From positions 1 to 23,869 of the IMG/VR virus record IMGVR_UViG_3300020176_000902: a stretch of DNA of 23,869 nt; one strand, given 5' to 3'. The notes below the pieces were generated by a model, which was not told the origin of the DNA, searched no databases, and was given only the letters and a program-made list of their open reading frames with translations. Made by a program: the position numbers and the translations under genes. Positions 13,324 through 22,836 of the stretch are shown here, piece after piece (within the stretch, counting starts at the first letter, position 1; every line of letters starts with the position of its first letter). Source of the DNA: a virus.

Positions 13324-14142
13324 TTAGGTTATTGGTCCAAGTAATGCAGCAATTCTATCTAGTGCCGCTGCTATAGTAGTCGGAGCATCATTGTTCCAAT
13401 CTGCTGCAACAGCAGGAGTGTAATTTACAGATCCATTAACTGCGCCACTTATATGCAAGTCGTTAAATTTATTATCTGTTGAACCTAAGTCATAAACCGC
13501 ATCTGCTGCTGGAACTACGTTAGTTCTAATAGTTTGATCTAAGTTAAATGCAGCAAGTACACTGTCAACTAGCAGTGTTGAATCGTCAGCATATACATTT
13601 CCTACTAAATCGCCTGTGTTATTAACATCAACAGTAATTAAACCGTCTGCTAAATCTGCTGCTGTTAAGTATCCTGCATTATTAAACAGTGTACTAATAT
13701 TAGCTCCTGGTTGTAATGCAGTAGATGCTAACGCCCCTTGTAAACTCGTTGCTGCATCAGTTATGCCGTATCCTCCGAGTGTTGTTGGAGTACTAGTTAA
13801 ATCACCAAATGCAACACTAGTTAAATACCCAACATTATTTGTAAGTTGTCCAACATTATCGCCGGGTACTAATACATTCATGTCGTCTATTAGGTCACTA
13901 AGTTGTGTAGGACGATTAATTAAGTCATTAAAGCTACCTGTCACTGCAACAGTTGCAATTTCAGTTCCGCCTTTTTTAATACTTGTAGCACTTAGTACAC
14001 CTGCTGCAACAGTACCACTGGCAGTAACATCAGTTACGCCAATAATACCGTTGTTTGTAAGCTGTAGATTATCTCCACTTGGTATTTCTTTTATTTTGTT
14101 GCCATCAGTTGTATCAACTATTAGTGGATATCTATTTGCCAT
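13324..14142 (-). CDS. Tail-fibre-type protein with NNxGYLT repeats
   Basis: A 272-residue protein. It opens 'MANRYPLIVDTTDGNKIKEI', an N-terminus I recall from cyanophage fibre proteins. It then shows fibre-shaft repeats: 'LTNNVGYLTS' and 'LFNNAGYLTAADL', plus 'LGGYGITDAA', all typical of phage tail fibres. The end is 'VYDLGSTDNKFNDLHISG' (a common fibre beta motif) and a short helix 'LDRIAALLG' that could trimerise. There is no enzyme motif. It is preceded by an AATAAATAC late box and a GAGGAC ribosome site, and is the first gene of the pair with the 233-residue protein. Confidence 0.8.
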   Translation of the reverse strand: MANRYPLIVDTTDGNKIKEIPSGDNLQLTNNGIIGVTDVTASGTVAAGVLSATSIKKGGTEIATVAVTGSFNDLINRPTQLSDLIDDMNVLVPGDNVGQLTNNVGYLTSVAFGDLTSTPTTLGGYGITDAATSLQGALASTALQPGANISTLFNNAGYLTAADLADGLITVDVNNTGDLVGNVYADDSTLLVDSVLAAFNLDQTIRTNVVPAADAVYDLGSTDNKFNDLHISGAVNGSVNYTPAVAADWNNDAPTTIAAALDRIAALLGPIT

Positions 14143-14160
14143 TTTTGTCCTCGCTTAGTG

Positions 14161-14168
14161 TATTTATT
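14161..14168 (-). promoter_or_regulatory. T4-type late promoter AATAAATA
   Basis: The minus strand reads AATAAATACACTAAGCGAGGA: a late box whose downstream 13 bases closely match those at the hesB promoter (AATAAATACACTAGCGAAGGA). The predicted start is near 14155. Confidence 0.6.
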
Positions 14169-14179
14169 TGCTTTGTCAT

Positions 14180-17100
14180 TTATACTCTACCCACAACTGC
14201 TTCAACCATGCCACGGTCGGTGTCTGCTTTAGTACCAACTGCTTTACCAATTACAGTACCAACTTTTGGATCGTTGTCAACAACTGCATACCCTGGAATT
14301 GAGCTTGCAACCAGCATGTCACCTTTAGCAACTGCACCAATTACCTTAACTGGTACACGACCTTGTAATGCTACACATATTTTAATACCAGGACAACCTG
14401 CGTTCATAATGTAAGCACTTTGATCACTTACTACACCAGCAACTCTTGTTGTACGGTGTGTAGCACTTTCAGTAACTTCTTTATCGCCGCCAAATACTAG
14501 CACAGTGCCGATTTCATATTCACGATCGCCTTCATAGTATTCTGCTAAGTCAGCGTATGTTGCTTGTAAGCGTGATCCAGTACTCAAACTCCAGTTACCT
14601 GTAATAGTACCTGTAGTAGTGTTTGCACCTGTTGAGATAGTTCTTACTGTAAGCGTATTGGTGCTACTAACTGTTAGACCAGCAAATGTAGGACTGTCAG
14701 TTGTAGCAAGTCCTTCTGCACTACCTGAAACTTGTCCAGCTGCACTAATTGCTAGATCAAGACCACTTTGTGTAGTACTTGTACCTGCACTTACAACAAC
14801 AGTTCCTGTAGCATTAGGAATAGTAACAGTTCTATCAGCAGTTGGATCTGTAAATGCAATTCTAGTTTCGAATGCATCTGCTGTTCCTTCGTATATAATA
14901 GCATTAGTTGTTGTTGTATTAAGAGTTAGTGTACCATTAACTGTTAGGTTATCTGAAACAACAACTGATCCAGTTCCGTTTCCGCTTAAAGTAAGATTAG
15001 TATTTGCAGTAATGCTTCTTAAATCGTCAGCTTCGACCCCGGTTGTAGTAACTCTTGCTTCAACGTTTCCGCCAGTAACAAATGCAATAACATCGGCGCC
15101 ACCTAAAGTTTTACCTATTCCAGCACCGATACCAATACCTGTACTAGTTGCATTTTTCTCACCCGGTGCCTCGATAAAGCTACTATAAATCCAACGTGCT
15201 GCAATAGCAGAAGTTTCAGTTGTGCCGCCAAGTGCGCCGCCAGTGCTACCAAAATCACTTGCTGCATGGATAGTACTTTCAGTCGGAGCAACTGCCATAT
15301 CGCCAACTTTGATGTTGCCACCAGTATTGATAGTAGGTTTACTTGAACCTGCTGCTGTTAAAATTATTCCTTGTGCAGGAGTCTTAAACGACAATGTACC
15401 AGAGCTCTCAGCTAGCACTTCATATGTAGATGTACCGCCGATAATAAGTGCAGTTGCTTGTAACTTACCTGACGAAGTACGCTTTGCTATTGAGTTATTA
15501 GTACTATCTGTAGCAACTACTGTAGTTCCATAAACTCCTGCAGCAGTCTTAATTAGTGCGTTTCCGTTGCTAGCTGCTACACTAGTAAAGTCACCGTCGG
15601 CTAAGCCGCCACCTTCATCAATAATGGTACTAAATGCTACTGCACTTGCATTACCTGAACCTGCTGCACTGCGACCAATAACAGTATCAGTAGCTAGTGT
15701 TGGCAAATCAGCATAATCGACATCGTTAGACTTTAGTGTAACCCAACCATTTGTAACTGTAAAGTCGCCACTATCAAAACTTGCTAAGCCTAGATTAGCT
15801 TGTGTAATACCAGTAGCGTTAGCTCTAGTAGTTGCAGCATTCATTGCTAACTTACTTTGAGCAATTGCTGCTGAACTGTTAACATCGGCATTAAGAATCG
15901 AATCTTCTCTATACGCCAAATCAACTTCTGTTTTTGTATTATCGCGAGATACTGTAATTACAATGTCACTTGTTGATTTTTCAACTGCGTTAGTAAATTC
16001 ATCAATTGGGTTTTCTAACACTACTGCTGTTGTACTGCCTGGAGATCCTACAACGCCATTATTAATAGGACTTAGTGTTGTGCTAAAATCAGCAACAGTT
16101 GTTAGTGTGTAAGTAATAACTCTTACGTTCTTGTTTAACACTTTATCAAATCTAGACTCAAGTGCTACTACAGTCCCCTGTGCAGTGCCATCAGTAATTG
16201 TTCCACCGACTGTAAATGATCCTGGTGTTTCTGGATCAGTTAGTAATCTGCGTTTGCCTGTCGCAACTAATAGTTGTTTAGCTTTGTTACCTGCTGTTAC
16301 TGAATGTATAGTAACGTTTCTTAAATCATCTAATTCGTCATAGTTACTAACTGCTTGATCAACGAAGTCTTTAGTAGTTGCATCATTGTCGTCAGTTGGA
16401 TCTAACAAGTTTTTAATTTGTTTGCTGTTAGCATTCAAGTTAGCTTCTAGAGGAGTTGATCCGTCTAATGCTAAGAATCCTGGATTAATTCTGCTAGTGC
16501 CCGTTAATTGAGCACTACCATTATGTCCTAGTCTACGACTGATATAGTTAGCAATAGCTTTCTCAGTAGGAACTGCGGTGTCAGACAAATCAATAAACAA
16601 TTCATCGTTTGAGAATTCGTCAATGGTAACACCTTCTTTAAAGCCTAAACTTGCAGCTCTTGAAATACCAACATCACCTGCAAATGTAATACTACCTGTT
16701 GATTGGTCAACTACAAAGTACTTTCCTACACGGAAGAATCCATCATTGTCACTGCTGATAAAGAATACTCTACCTTTACGTCTTTCCCATACTTGTGCTT
16801 TACTTGCATCATTTGAATTACTGTACGCTCCTGCTTTAGCAGCAGTTCCGCCTACAGGTTTACCTAATAGTACGTTAGGATAGTTACTAGTATTAAACCC
16901 GCCAGTTCCAATTTCAGTAAAATCGTGTCCTGTTGCTCGTAATAAAGAAATCGCAACAGTAATTTCAGCAGTTGATCCTGCAACTAAGCCGCAATGGATA
17001 TCACGTGATGTTGTAGGTACTAGTCTAATGCCAGCAGTTGCAACACCATTAACGTCAGTCCCTGCAACAAACGCAGTTTCGATGTACCACACACTTTCTA

Positions 17101-20100
17101 CATCTACCCAGCGTCCGCCACTTGTATAAGTGTCATACAATGTTCCGTCTAGCGTACCAGTTAAGCCTGCGTCAGTATACAATTCAAATGTATCAGTAGT
17201 TACATTGTTTACATAATAACTTGTACCATTTAATATAGTTGTACCGCCAATTGAGTCAAATTCAACTCGCTGACCATTACTTAAATTGTGTCCTGCACTT
17301 GTAATTACAACTGGATTAGTTAACGTAATGTTAGTAATTGACCCAGAAGTAATTGGACCATAATTGATAACTTGTTGAGTTCTGCCACCGTATGCAAATA
17401 TCATACCTCCGATGTAGCCAACATCTCCTGGTACTAATACAGTTTGATTAAGTGGATCAATTGATTGCTGAACAATGCGTGTAGCATCGCTACTGCTTAA
17501 TTTTTCAATAGCTAAGTAGGTATCAGTTACACTTGCGCCTAATGTGCCGCCTCCTGCTGGAGCGCTAACACCTCTATTTGAAAAATCAATAGTAGCAGTT
17601 ACATAAGAATACCCAGCATCAAATACTGCTTTAATTTGTGTACTTGATAATTGTTGATTCTGATCATCTGCTGTAGTAAATCCTGTACTTCTATAAGTAG
17701 CTGTATCACTTTCGTCGAAGTTAATAGCAGTACTAGGACGTTCAGTTATATCTTGTGTATCAACATTATCAAATATAAAGTTCTCACCGTTTCTATATTC
17801 GATTATATCTCTATGAGCTACGGCATCTTGTAAATCAGGGAAATAATCAATATTTGAACTTGCTTCTTGAATTGTCAATCTGTAAACAGAATTGCTAAAT
17901 TGTCCTGCAAAGTTTGTAAACACTGCATCTACATTAATAGTTAAATCATTAACACCGTCTGTTCCGCCGACATCTGCTCCTGATACTACAATGTCATTGC
18001 CTATTGCATACCCGCTACCTATATTTGAAATACTAGTAACAGTAGGAACACCAGCTGCAACTGTAATAGTAAATGTTGCTCCTGTACCTACACCAGTAGT
18101 AGACTTTTGCCCTACTAAAGAATAAACGCCATTTGTCCCAGCAGTGCCTGATACATATGATGCGTCTTCTATACCAGTTACAACAACTGCTCCGCTATCA
18201 CCAGCGACACCATCACCGTTAGGATCTGACAAGTTTTGTACGTTTGTAATTTTATAGTTAAGTCCGCCTACAAGCCCACCGTGATTGATGTAAATGAACG
18301 CATTTTTCATCGGAGCTTCTTTAAAGTCGTAGACTGTAATGCTTGTATCACCTGCTGCGTTTGTATAGCCACCGTATGTAAATGCTTTAACACTCTGAAC
18401 CATGTTTCGTGCAGTTATAACCTGATCCGGAATTTCGTTAGGATCAGCACCTTCAGCAACAAGACCAAAGTTACCATAACCGTTAGAACCGTTTAATGAT
18501 CTAATTTCCGAACCGTTTGATGCGTAATACGCTGCATGACAGTAGTATGTAAACATAGATACCATCTCAGAGAATGCACCATTGTTAGTAACAAGACCGT
18601 ATGCTAAATCGTTAATTTGTGTAAAGTCGTTACCTAGTATACTTCTGTTACCTGCACTTTGTAAGAAAATGTCTTGAATAACATCAAGCTGGTTATGCCC
18701 AGGATCACCTATGTCATCAGTTCCAGTCAAGTTCCAACCGTTTCCGTTATTTGAACCTGGATCAAGATATATAACAGCTCTACCTAATCCGCTGTCATAG
18801 TTTGAAATAGCATTAACTTGATATCGTTGTCCTTGGTAGTAGAACGGAGCAGGAAGTTCTGGTATTCTTAATTTAAGTCCTTGTTCCACTCCGCCAACGT
18901 CTTGTGATTCTACATATAATGTAAATGCGTTTAATGCAATACTTCCGTTTGCATCGGTATAGTTTCCTGAATTTGCCTGTACACGCATTGGTATATTACC
19001 AGCAAATGCGTCAACATACATACCGCCTCGGAATACTTTCTTATTTTCACTCTTAGAGAAACTCGAAGCAGTCTGAATATACGGTGATTTAGTTAGCACC
19101 TGACCTTCTGGATCAAGCACACACATAAATCCGCCGTGACCTTGCACAGTGACGTTTCTAATAATAGTTGCGTCATCCATCAAGAATACATCCATGCCTT
19201 GCGCATCGTTGCGTAATGGCGGATTGTAATCTGTATCAAACGCAAATGCAACAATATCGACTAATCCGCCTACTGTACTAACACTGCTATTAACTTGTTT
19301 CCATTTAATAGTATTTGTAAGTTGACCGAATGTTAATGATAATACATTGGTATCTTCGTCTGTTGCTGTTGAAACATGTGTACGCAATGCTCTATAATAT
19401 AATGAACCCTTTTTAACAAAGTCACCTTGAGTATATGATACACCTGCTGCCCAATCTGGTTCAGCTGCTCCTCGACTAATGTCAGGATCATAATTAGTTC
19501 CAGCATTCTTAGTAGGTGCAACTCCTATTAATAACTGTGCAACTAGCGTTGCTATATGATTAATTGCTGCCGCAGTTTCTGCTTCTTGACCAGCAAAACC
19601 TGCACTAATATATCCTTCCCAGTATTGTCCTTGATTTTCTAAAGAAAATTCTGTGCCGCCGGCAATAAGATCTTTAACAATACCGTCTACAATAATACCA
19701 GTATCACGTCTACATTTTGTTTCGTTATATACTAATGCAGGGTAAGTACTTTCAATAAAGTAAATAACTTCATCTTGTATGAATTCTTTATTACTGTCGA
19801 CAATTTCACTTGCAATTACATATTTGCCAAGATTATTTACAGTAGGACCAACATTTGCTGGCTTTGTATTATCAGTTAGATAATGTCGACCAAAATAACC
19901 TTGTGTCACACCAGTTTGGTTAACAAACGGAGTACCTGTAGTAGCTATTGTTAATCCGTCAAATTCTGCATCTCTATAAAAATATGTATTAGTATATACA
20001 CTTTGTGATTGTCTACGCTTAGGACGTACAATTACTCGTCTAAATTCGTCACCCTTCAATGATACGTTTTTAGCAAGTTTAATAGGATAATCTTCTTCGT

Positions 20101-22402
20101 AAATACCTGTTTCGACTCTAATTGTAACTTGTTTTGCTTTAACATAGTTTCCTAGTTCAATTTCTTCACCTACTTCAAATGGTACTGGATTCAGCGGTTG
20201 TAGATAAAACGTAGTCGAATCAGTGTCTTGAGCAAATGTAATAATTCGAGAAACTGCTCCACTACGCTTACCTTTTAATACCTTACCAGGAATAGCATCA
20301 GTATTGTCTGGGTTCGTTTGATCTAACTCTCCTGCTGTACTGTTTGTTAGTTCTAGAGTATATCTGTTACCAAATGCAATGTCTGCACCTGCTTCAATGC
20401 CATTTGCAATAATATTTCTAATTAAGTTAATGTTATTAGTAATTGCTGCTGCACCGTTTGGTTCCGCACCGCCAGACGCTCCGTCCCAAACTTGTGCTTG
20501 ACTAGTATCTTGTGCAAATTTAGTTTGATATCTTAAGCCAATTTTACCAGTTACAAAGGGAGTATATGCGCTATTGTCAAATGGCTCAGATAATGCTGCA
20601 TCTGTAAATATTTCAAAACTGCTTGCATCAACTACTTTTACATATGCAAATTTGCCGTCAATTTCTGTCATACCAGATACATTATCAAATATTACTTGAT
20701 TTGCATCTTTCAAACCGTGCTCTGTTGTAGTAGTAATTATAGAAGGAGTATCACCTGATTTAACAACAATGCTTTGTATTGTTTTTTCGTTATATAATTT
20801 GTTCTGCAGAATTGAGCTAGTAATCAATTGTCCTAAGAATGCAAAACTATCATTAGTTTGTTCGAGCTGTGATGTAATAGCAATTCTGCCACTAACACTT
20901 GAATAATATCTTTCTGCTGCTGTTCTTGATAGGTAGTTAGCAGTATTACCGCGCTCGGCATCAATTCGTATACTATCAATGATGAGTCCTATATCGCGTT
21001 CGCAAGTTGCAACATTATAAGAAAATTCTGGATAAGTGTACGCAATATAGCCAGATACTTCAGAAATTATATGTTGCTTGTTTAATCTTAAATTTGCACT
21101 TGTAATAACGTTTACACCGTTCTCGACTCCTTCACTGATTGTTACAGCAGGTGTTGAAAAGTTTGTATGTGTTAATGTTTGGAAGTACGGACCTGGCTCT
21201 TCTGGAGCAGTCTTAATTATTTCTGCTGCTCTACGTGCTGCTGCGTTAATTGTTCTAAATGCGTATGTAGGCGAAGAACCTTCTCTGCCTGCAGGCACAC
21301 CTTGCATAGTATCATCACCGATAGTACTAACATTAAGAACTTCTGGGCTAGAATACGCTGTATTGTCTACGTAGTATTTTGTAGCAGCTTGTAAGTCTTC
21401 TATGCCGTTCGGAGCGCCGTCGCCTGCTAAATCACCTGGGTGATCGTGCAAGTACAATGTTCCTGTCATTGTGTCGCCTTGTCTACGAACAATGCTATCA
21501 CGTGGCATTGCTACATCAGATAAGAAATTTCCTGCCAGAGCAGGATCATAGCCTCCATCAGTAATAGTATGAACATCAGTAACTGCAATTGTGCCTGAAA
21601 CTGATATCTTATTAACAGCGGCTTCTGTTGAATTTTCTGTAGCTGCTTCCTCTGCCGTTGCATACAATGCTAACTGATCACCATTTACATATCTAATATA
21701 ATATGTTTCACCGCTGGTTAAATTAGTAGGATCAGTATCTTCTGCATTAAACACAAACGCAGTACCGTTAGCACCACTATCATACCCGTGGCCACTAATA
21801 AATAAATTGCCATCAATGTAATTTGTAATAGTTAATTGATATTGTGCGCTCGAAGCAGGTTCTGCTGCAACACGAACTGGTAATCCACTAGTAATGTATC
21901 GTCTATCAGCATATCCCTTAGTAATAACTAAGTCATCAATAGTATAATTAGTAGTTCTTCCTGGTTGCGAATTAAGTGCAGTAGCAGCACTAGATGAAAT
22001 TTGTACCCCTGCAATCGCAAAGTTCGAAGCATTCAAATGTCCTCCAAGGGATGGATTTACATTATCGTCAACAATTGCACTAAAGGTAGTTGATAATATA
22101 ATTTTACCTGGAATACTAATAACATCAACTTCTATACTATCACTAGCTGCTGGATTAAGATCACTATCGCTTCCAATAGTACTATATATAATTTCAGTAC
22201 CTGTGCTGTTTGTAGTAACAACTTGTCCAGGTTCTATAGTATTAGGTGTATCACCTAACGTAGTAAATCCAATTTGACCACCTTGGCCAAAGACTGCGTA
22301 AATTTCTTGAAAGTTTTCATTTACTTTACGAAACGACTCACGAATACTATCGCCTGTGCCGTCGTTACCTTCTACGCCGATGTTTACATCTTGTTTTGCC
22401 AT
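14180..22402 (-). CDS. Giant tail fibre (2740 residues) with C-terminal G2-peptidase/chaperone-like domain
   Basis: The N-terminus 'VNIGVEGNDGTGDSIRESF' with 'KVNENFQEI' is the marine-phage fibre anchor. The body is beta-rich and modular. A Cys-containing module is duplicated (about residues 440-530 and 870-960; key 'CERDIGLIIDSI' and 'CRRDTGIIVDGI'). Two 'GL/NL...FDxxxG' loops near 560 and 1703 resemble beta modules with 'FEIFTDAALS' and 'FELYTDAGLT'. Probable beta-helix receptor-contact regions include 'FRGGMYVDAFAGNIPMRV' near 1126. A phage-fibre domain near 1865-1935 contains 'GRVFFISSDNDGFFRVGKY'. The last 130 residues, from 'YADLAEYYEGDREYEIGTVL', resemble the peptidase G2/IMC-type end domain that helps fold and may cleave itself off. 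The role is host recognition. Starts with GGAGC; no own promoter was found. Confidence 0.9.
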   Translation of the reverse strand: MAKQDVNIGVEGNDGTGDSIRESFRKVNENFQEIYAVFGQGGQIGFTTLGDTPNTIEPGQVVTTNSTGTEIIYSTIGSDSDLNPAASDSIEVDVISIPGKIILSTTFSAIVDDNVNPSLGGHLNASNFAIAGVQISSSAATALNSQPGRTTNYTIDDLVITKGYADRRYITSGLPVRVAAEPASSAQYQLTITNYIDGNLFISGHGYDSGANGTAFVFNAEDTDPTNLTSGETYYIRYVNGDQLALYATAEEAATENSTEAAVNKISVSGTIAVTDVHTITDGGYDPALAGNFLSDVAMPRDSIVRRQGDTMTGTLYLHDHPGDLAGDGAPNGIEDLQAATKYYVDNTAYSSPEVLNVSTIGDDTMQGVPAGREGSSPTYAFRTINAAARRAAEIIKTAPEEPGPYFQTLTHTNFSTPAVTISEGVENGVNVITSANLRLNKQHIISEVSGYIAYTYPEFSYNVATCERDIGLIIDSIRIDAERGNTANYLSRTAAERYYSSVSGRIAITSQLEQTNDSFAFLGQLITSSILQNKLYNEKTIQSIVVKSGDTPSIITTTTEHGLKDANQVIFDNVSGMTEIDGKFAYVKVVDASSFEIFTDAALSEPFDNSAYTPFVTGKIGLRYQTKFAQDTSQAQVWDGASGGAEPNGAAAITNNINLIRNIIANGIEAGADIAFGNRYTLELTNSTAGELDQTNPDNTDAIPGKVLKGKRSGAVSRIITFAQDTDSTTFYLQPLNPVPFEVGEEIELGNYVKAKQVTIRVETGIYEEDYPIKLAKNVSLKGDEFRRVIVRPKRRQSQSVYTNTYFYRDAEFDGLTIATTGTPFVNQTGVTQGYFGRHYLTDNTKPANVGPTVNNLGKYVIASEIVDSNKEFIQDEVIYFIESTYPALVYNETKCRRDTGIIVDGIVKDLIAGGTEFSLENQGQYWEGYISAGFAGQEAETAAAINHIATLVAQLLIGVAPTKNAGTNYDPDISRGAAEPDWAAGVSYTQGDFVKKGSLYYRALRTHVSTATDEDTNVLSLTFGQLTNTIKWKQVNSSVSTVGGLVDIVAFAFDTDYNPPLRNDAQGMDVFLMDDATIIRNVTVQGHGGFMCVLDPEGQVLTKSPYIQTASSFSKSENKKVFRGGMYVDAFAGNIPMRVQANSGNYTDANGSIALNAFTLYVESQDVGGVEQGLKLRIPELPAPFYYQGQRYQVNAISNYDSGLGRAVIYLDPGSNNGNGWNLTGTDDIGDPGHNQLDVIQDIFLQSAGNRSILGNDFTQINDLAYGLVTNNGAFSEMVSMFTYYCHAAYYASNGSEIRSLNGSNGYGNFGLVAEGADPNEIPDQVITARNMVQSVKAFTYGGYTNAAGDTSITVYDFKEAPMKNAFIYINHGGLVGGLNYKITNVQNLSDPNGDGVAGDSGAVVVTGIEDASYVSGTAGTNGVYSLVGQKSTTGVGTGATFTITVAAGVPTVTSISNIGSGYAIGNDIVVSGADVGGTDGVNDLTINVDAVFTNFAGQFSNSVYRLTIQEASSNIDYFPDLQDAVAHRDIIEYRNGENFIFDNVDTQDITERPSTAINFDESDTATYRSTGFTTADDQNQQLSSTQIKAVFDAGYSYVTATIDFSNRGVSAPAGGGTLGASVTDTYLAIEKLSSSDATRIVQQSIDPLNQTVLVPGDVGYIGGMIFAYGGRTQQVINYGPITSGSITNITLTNPVVITSAGHNLSNGQRVEFDSIGGTTILNGTSYYVNNVTTDTFELYTDAGLTGTLDGTLYDTYTSGGRWVDVESVWYIETAFVAGTDVNGVATAGIRLVPTTSRDIHCGLVAGSTAEITVAISLLRATGHDFTEIGTGGFNTSNYPNVLLGKPVGGTAAKAGAYSNSNDASKAQVWERRKGRVFFISSDNDGFFRVGKYFVVDQSTGSITFAGDVGISRAASLGFKEGVTIDEFSNDELFIDLSDTAVPTEKAIANYISRRLGHNGSAQLTGTSRINPGFLALDGSTPLEANLNANSKQIKNLLDPTDDNDATTKDFVDQAVSNYDELDDLRNVTIHSVTAGNKAKQLLVATGKRRLLTDPETPGSFTVGGTITDGTAQGTVVALESRFDKVLNKNVRVITYTLTTVADFSTTLSPINNGVVGSPGSTTAVVLENPIDEFTNAVEKSTSDIVITVSRDNTKTEVDLAYREDSILNADVNSSAAIAQSKLAMNAATTRANATGITQANLGLASFDSGDFTVTNGWVTLKSNDVDYADLPTLATDTVIGRSAAGSGNASAVAFSTIIDEGGGLADGDFTSVAASNGNALIKTAAGVYGTTVVATDSTNNSIAKRTSSGKLQATALIIGGTSTYEVLAESSGTLSFKTPAQGIILTAAGSSKPTINTGGNIKVGDMAVAPTESTIHAASDFGSTGGALGGTTETSAIAARWIYSSFIEAPGEKNATSTGIGIGAGIGKTLGGADVIAFVTGGNVEARVTTTGVEADDLRSITANTNLTLSGNGTGSVVVSDNLTVNGTLTLNTTTTNAIIYEGTADAFETRIAFTDPTADRTVTIPNATGTVVVSAGTSTTQSGLDLAISAAGQVSGSAEGLATTDSPTFAGLTVSSTNTLTVRTISTGANTTTGTITGNWSLSTGSRLQATYADLAEYYEGDREYEIGTVLVFGGDKEVTESATHRTTRVAGVVSDQSAYIMNAGCPGIKICVALQGRVPVKVIGAVAKGDMLVASSIPGYAVVDNDPKVGTVIGKAVGTKADTDRGMVEAVVGRV
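19522..19797 (-). repeat. Copy 2 of a duplicated module inside the giant fibre
   Basis: This encodes about 92 residues with the pattern F-I-x2-EV...TYP-x3-YNxxxCxRDxGII-D-I...D...GG. Key sequence: 'STYPALVYNETKCRRDTGII', with C near residue 897. It aligns with copy 1 near 20817-21086, showing an ancient protein-level duplication; the DNA itself is diverged. Confidence 0.6.
20817..21086 (-). repeat. Copy 1 of a duplicated module inside the giant fibre
   Basis: This encodes about 90 residues with key sequence 'YTYPEFSYNVATCERDIGLI' (C near residue 466), then 'YLSRTAAERYYSSVSG'. It pairs with copy 2 near 19522-19797 through TYP, YN, C, RD-G-I and D-I at matching spacing. Confidence 0.6.
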
Positions 22403-22414
22403 TGTTGTGCTCCG

Positions 22415-22774
22415 TTAAATTACTGGGGTTGCCAGCTTGTCCATATCAAAATTTACGCTAACTCCGCAACCACATGCAGACTTTGCATTAGGATTTCTTA
22501 TCTCAAAATTTGCGCCGACTATACTTTTAACATAATCGATTTCTGTTCCTACTAAAAACATTAAACTGTGTGCGCCTATAACTAAACTACCTTGATCACA
22601 TGCTATTACAAAGTCATGTTCTTCAATTTCTTCTACTTGTAGGGTTCCCCATTCGTATTCAAAGCCAGCACAGCCGCCTCCTTTAAGGTTTAAGCTGATT
22701 GCGTAACAGTCATTTTCTTGACATAATTTGCCAATTTGATGATTTGCTCGAGCTGTTACTGTACAAATACTCAT
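22415..22774 (-). CDS. HesB/IscA-type iron-sulfur cluster carrier
   Basis: A 119-residue A-type Fe-S carrier. The three conserved cysteines are present: C35 in 'GGGCAGFEY' and C101/C103 in 'SACGCGVSVNF'. The family assembles or delivers Fe-S clusters in the cytoplasm (IscA, ErpA, SufA, HesB), and phage copies occur in marine T4-likes. Length and cysteine spacing are normal, so it should be functional. It lies between the giant fibre gene and a divergent zinc-ribbon gene, downstream of an AATAAATAC late box and a GAAGGA ribosome site. Late expression suggests Fe-S support for virion-stage enzymes or for host metabolism during infection. It could supply the clusters of the phage ferredoxin, but timing differs (the ferredoxin unit has an early promoter). 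Confidence 0.93.
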   Translation of the reverse strand: MSICTVTARANHQIGKLCQENDCYAISLNLKGGGCAGFEYEWGTLQVEEIEEHDFVIACDQGSLVIGAHSLMFLVGTEIDYVKSIVGANFEIRNPNAKSACGCGVSVNFDMDKLATPVI

Positions 22775-22795
22775 GTTTTTAATCCTTCGCTAGTG

Positions 22796-22803
22796 TATTT
22801 ATT
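22796..22803 (-). promoter_or_regulatory. T4-type late promoter AATAAATA before hesB
   Basis: The minus strand reads AATAAATACACTAGCGAAGGA. The predicted start is near 22790, with the GAAGGA ribosome site 10 bases or so on. It faces away from the promoter of the plus-strand zinc-ribbon gene. Confidence 0.6.
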
Positions 22804-22823
22804 ATTTAATTTTATAATCTTAA

Positions 22824-22831
22824 TGTAAATA
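22824..22831 (+). promoter_or_regulatory. Late-type promoter TGTAAATA at leaderless distance
   Basis: The plus strand reads TGTAAATATAGTTATG, with TAAATA at 22826-22831. With T4 late spacing RNA would start at 22837, the A of the ATG. A TATAAT near 22813-22818 is an alternative host-type -10 without a clear -35. Confidence 0.45.
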
Positions 22832-22836
22832 TAGTT

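Noticed and set aside
13616-15533. Long plus-strand frames (13616-14158, 14619-15188, 15222-15533) opposite the fibre genes
   Set aside because: They have hydrophobic, Val/Ser/Pro-rich compositions that mirror the codon pattern of the minus-strand fibres, and no ribosome sites.
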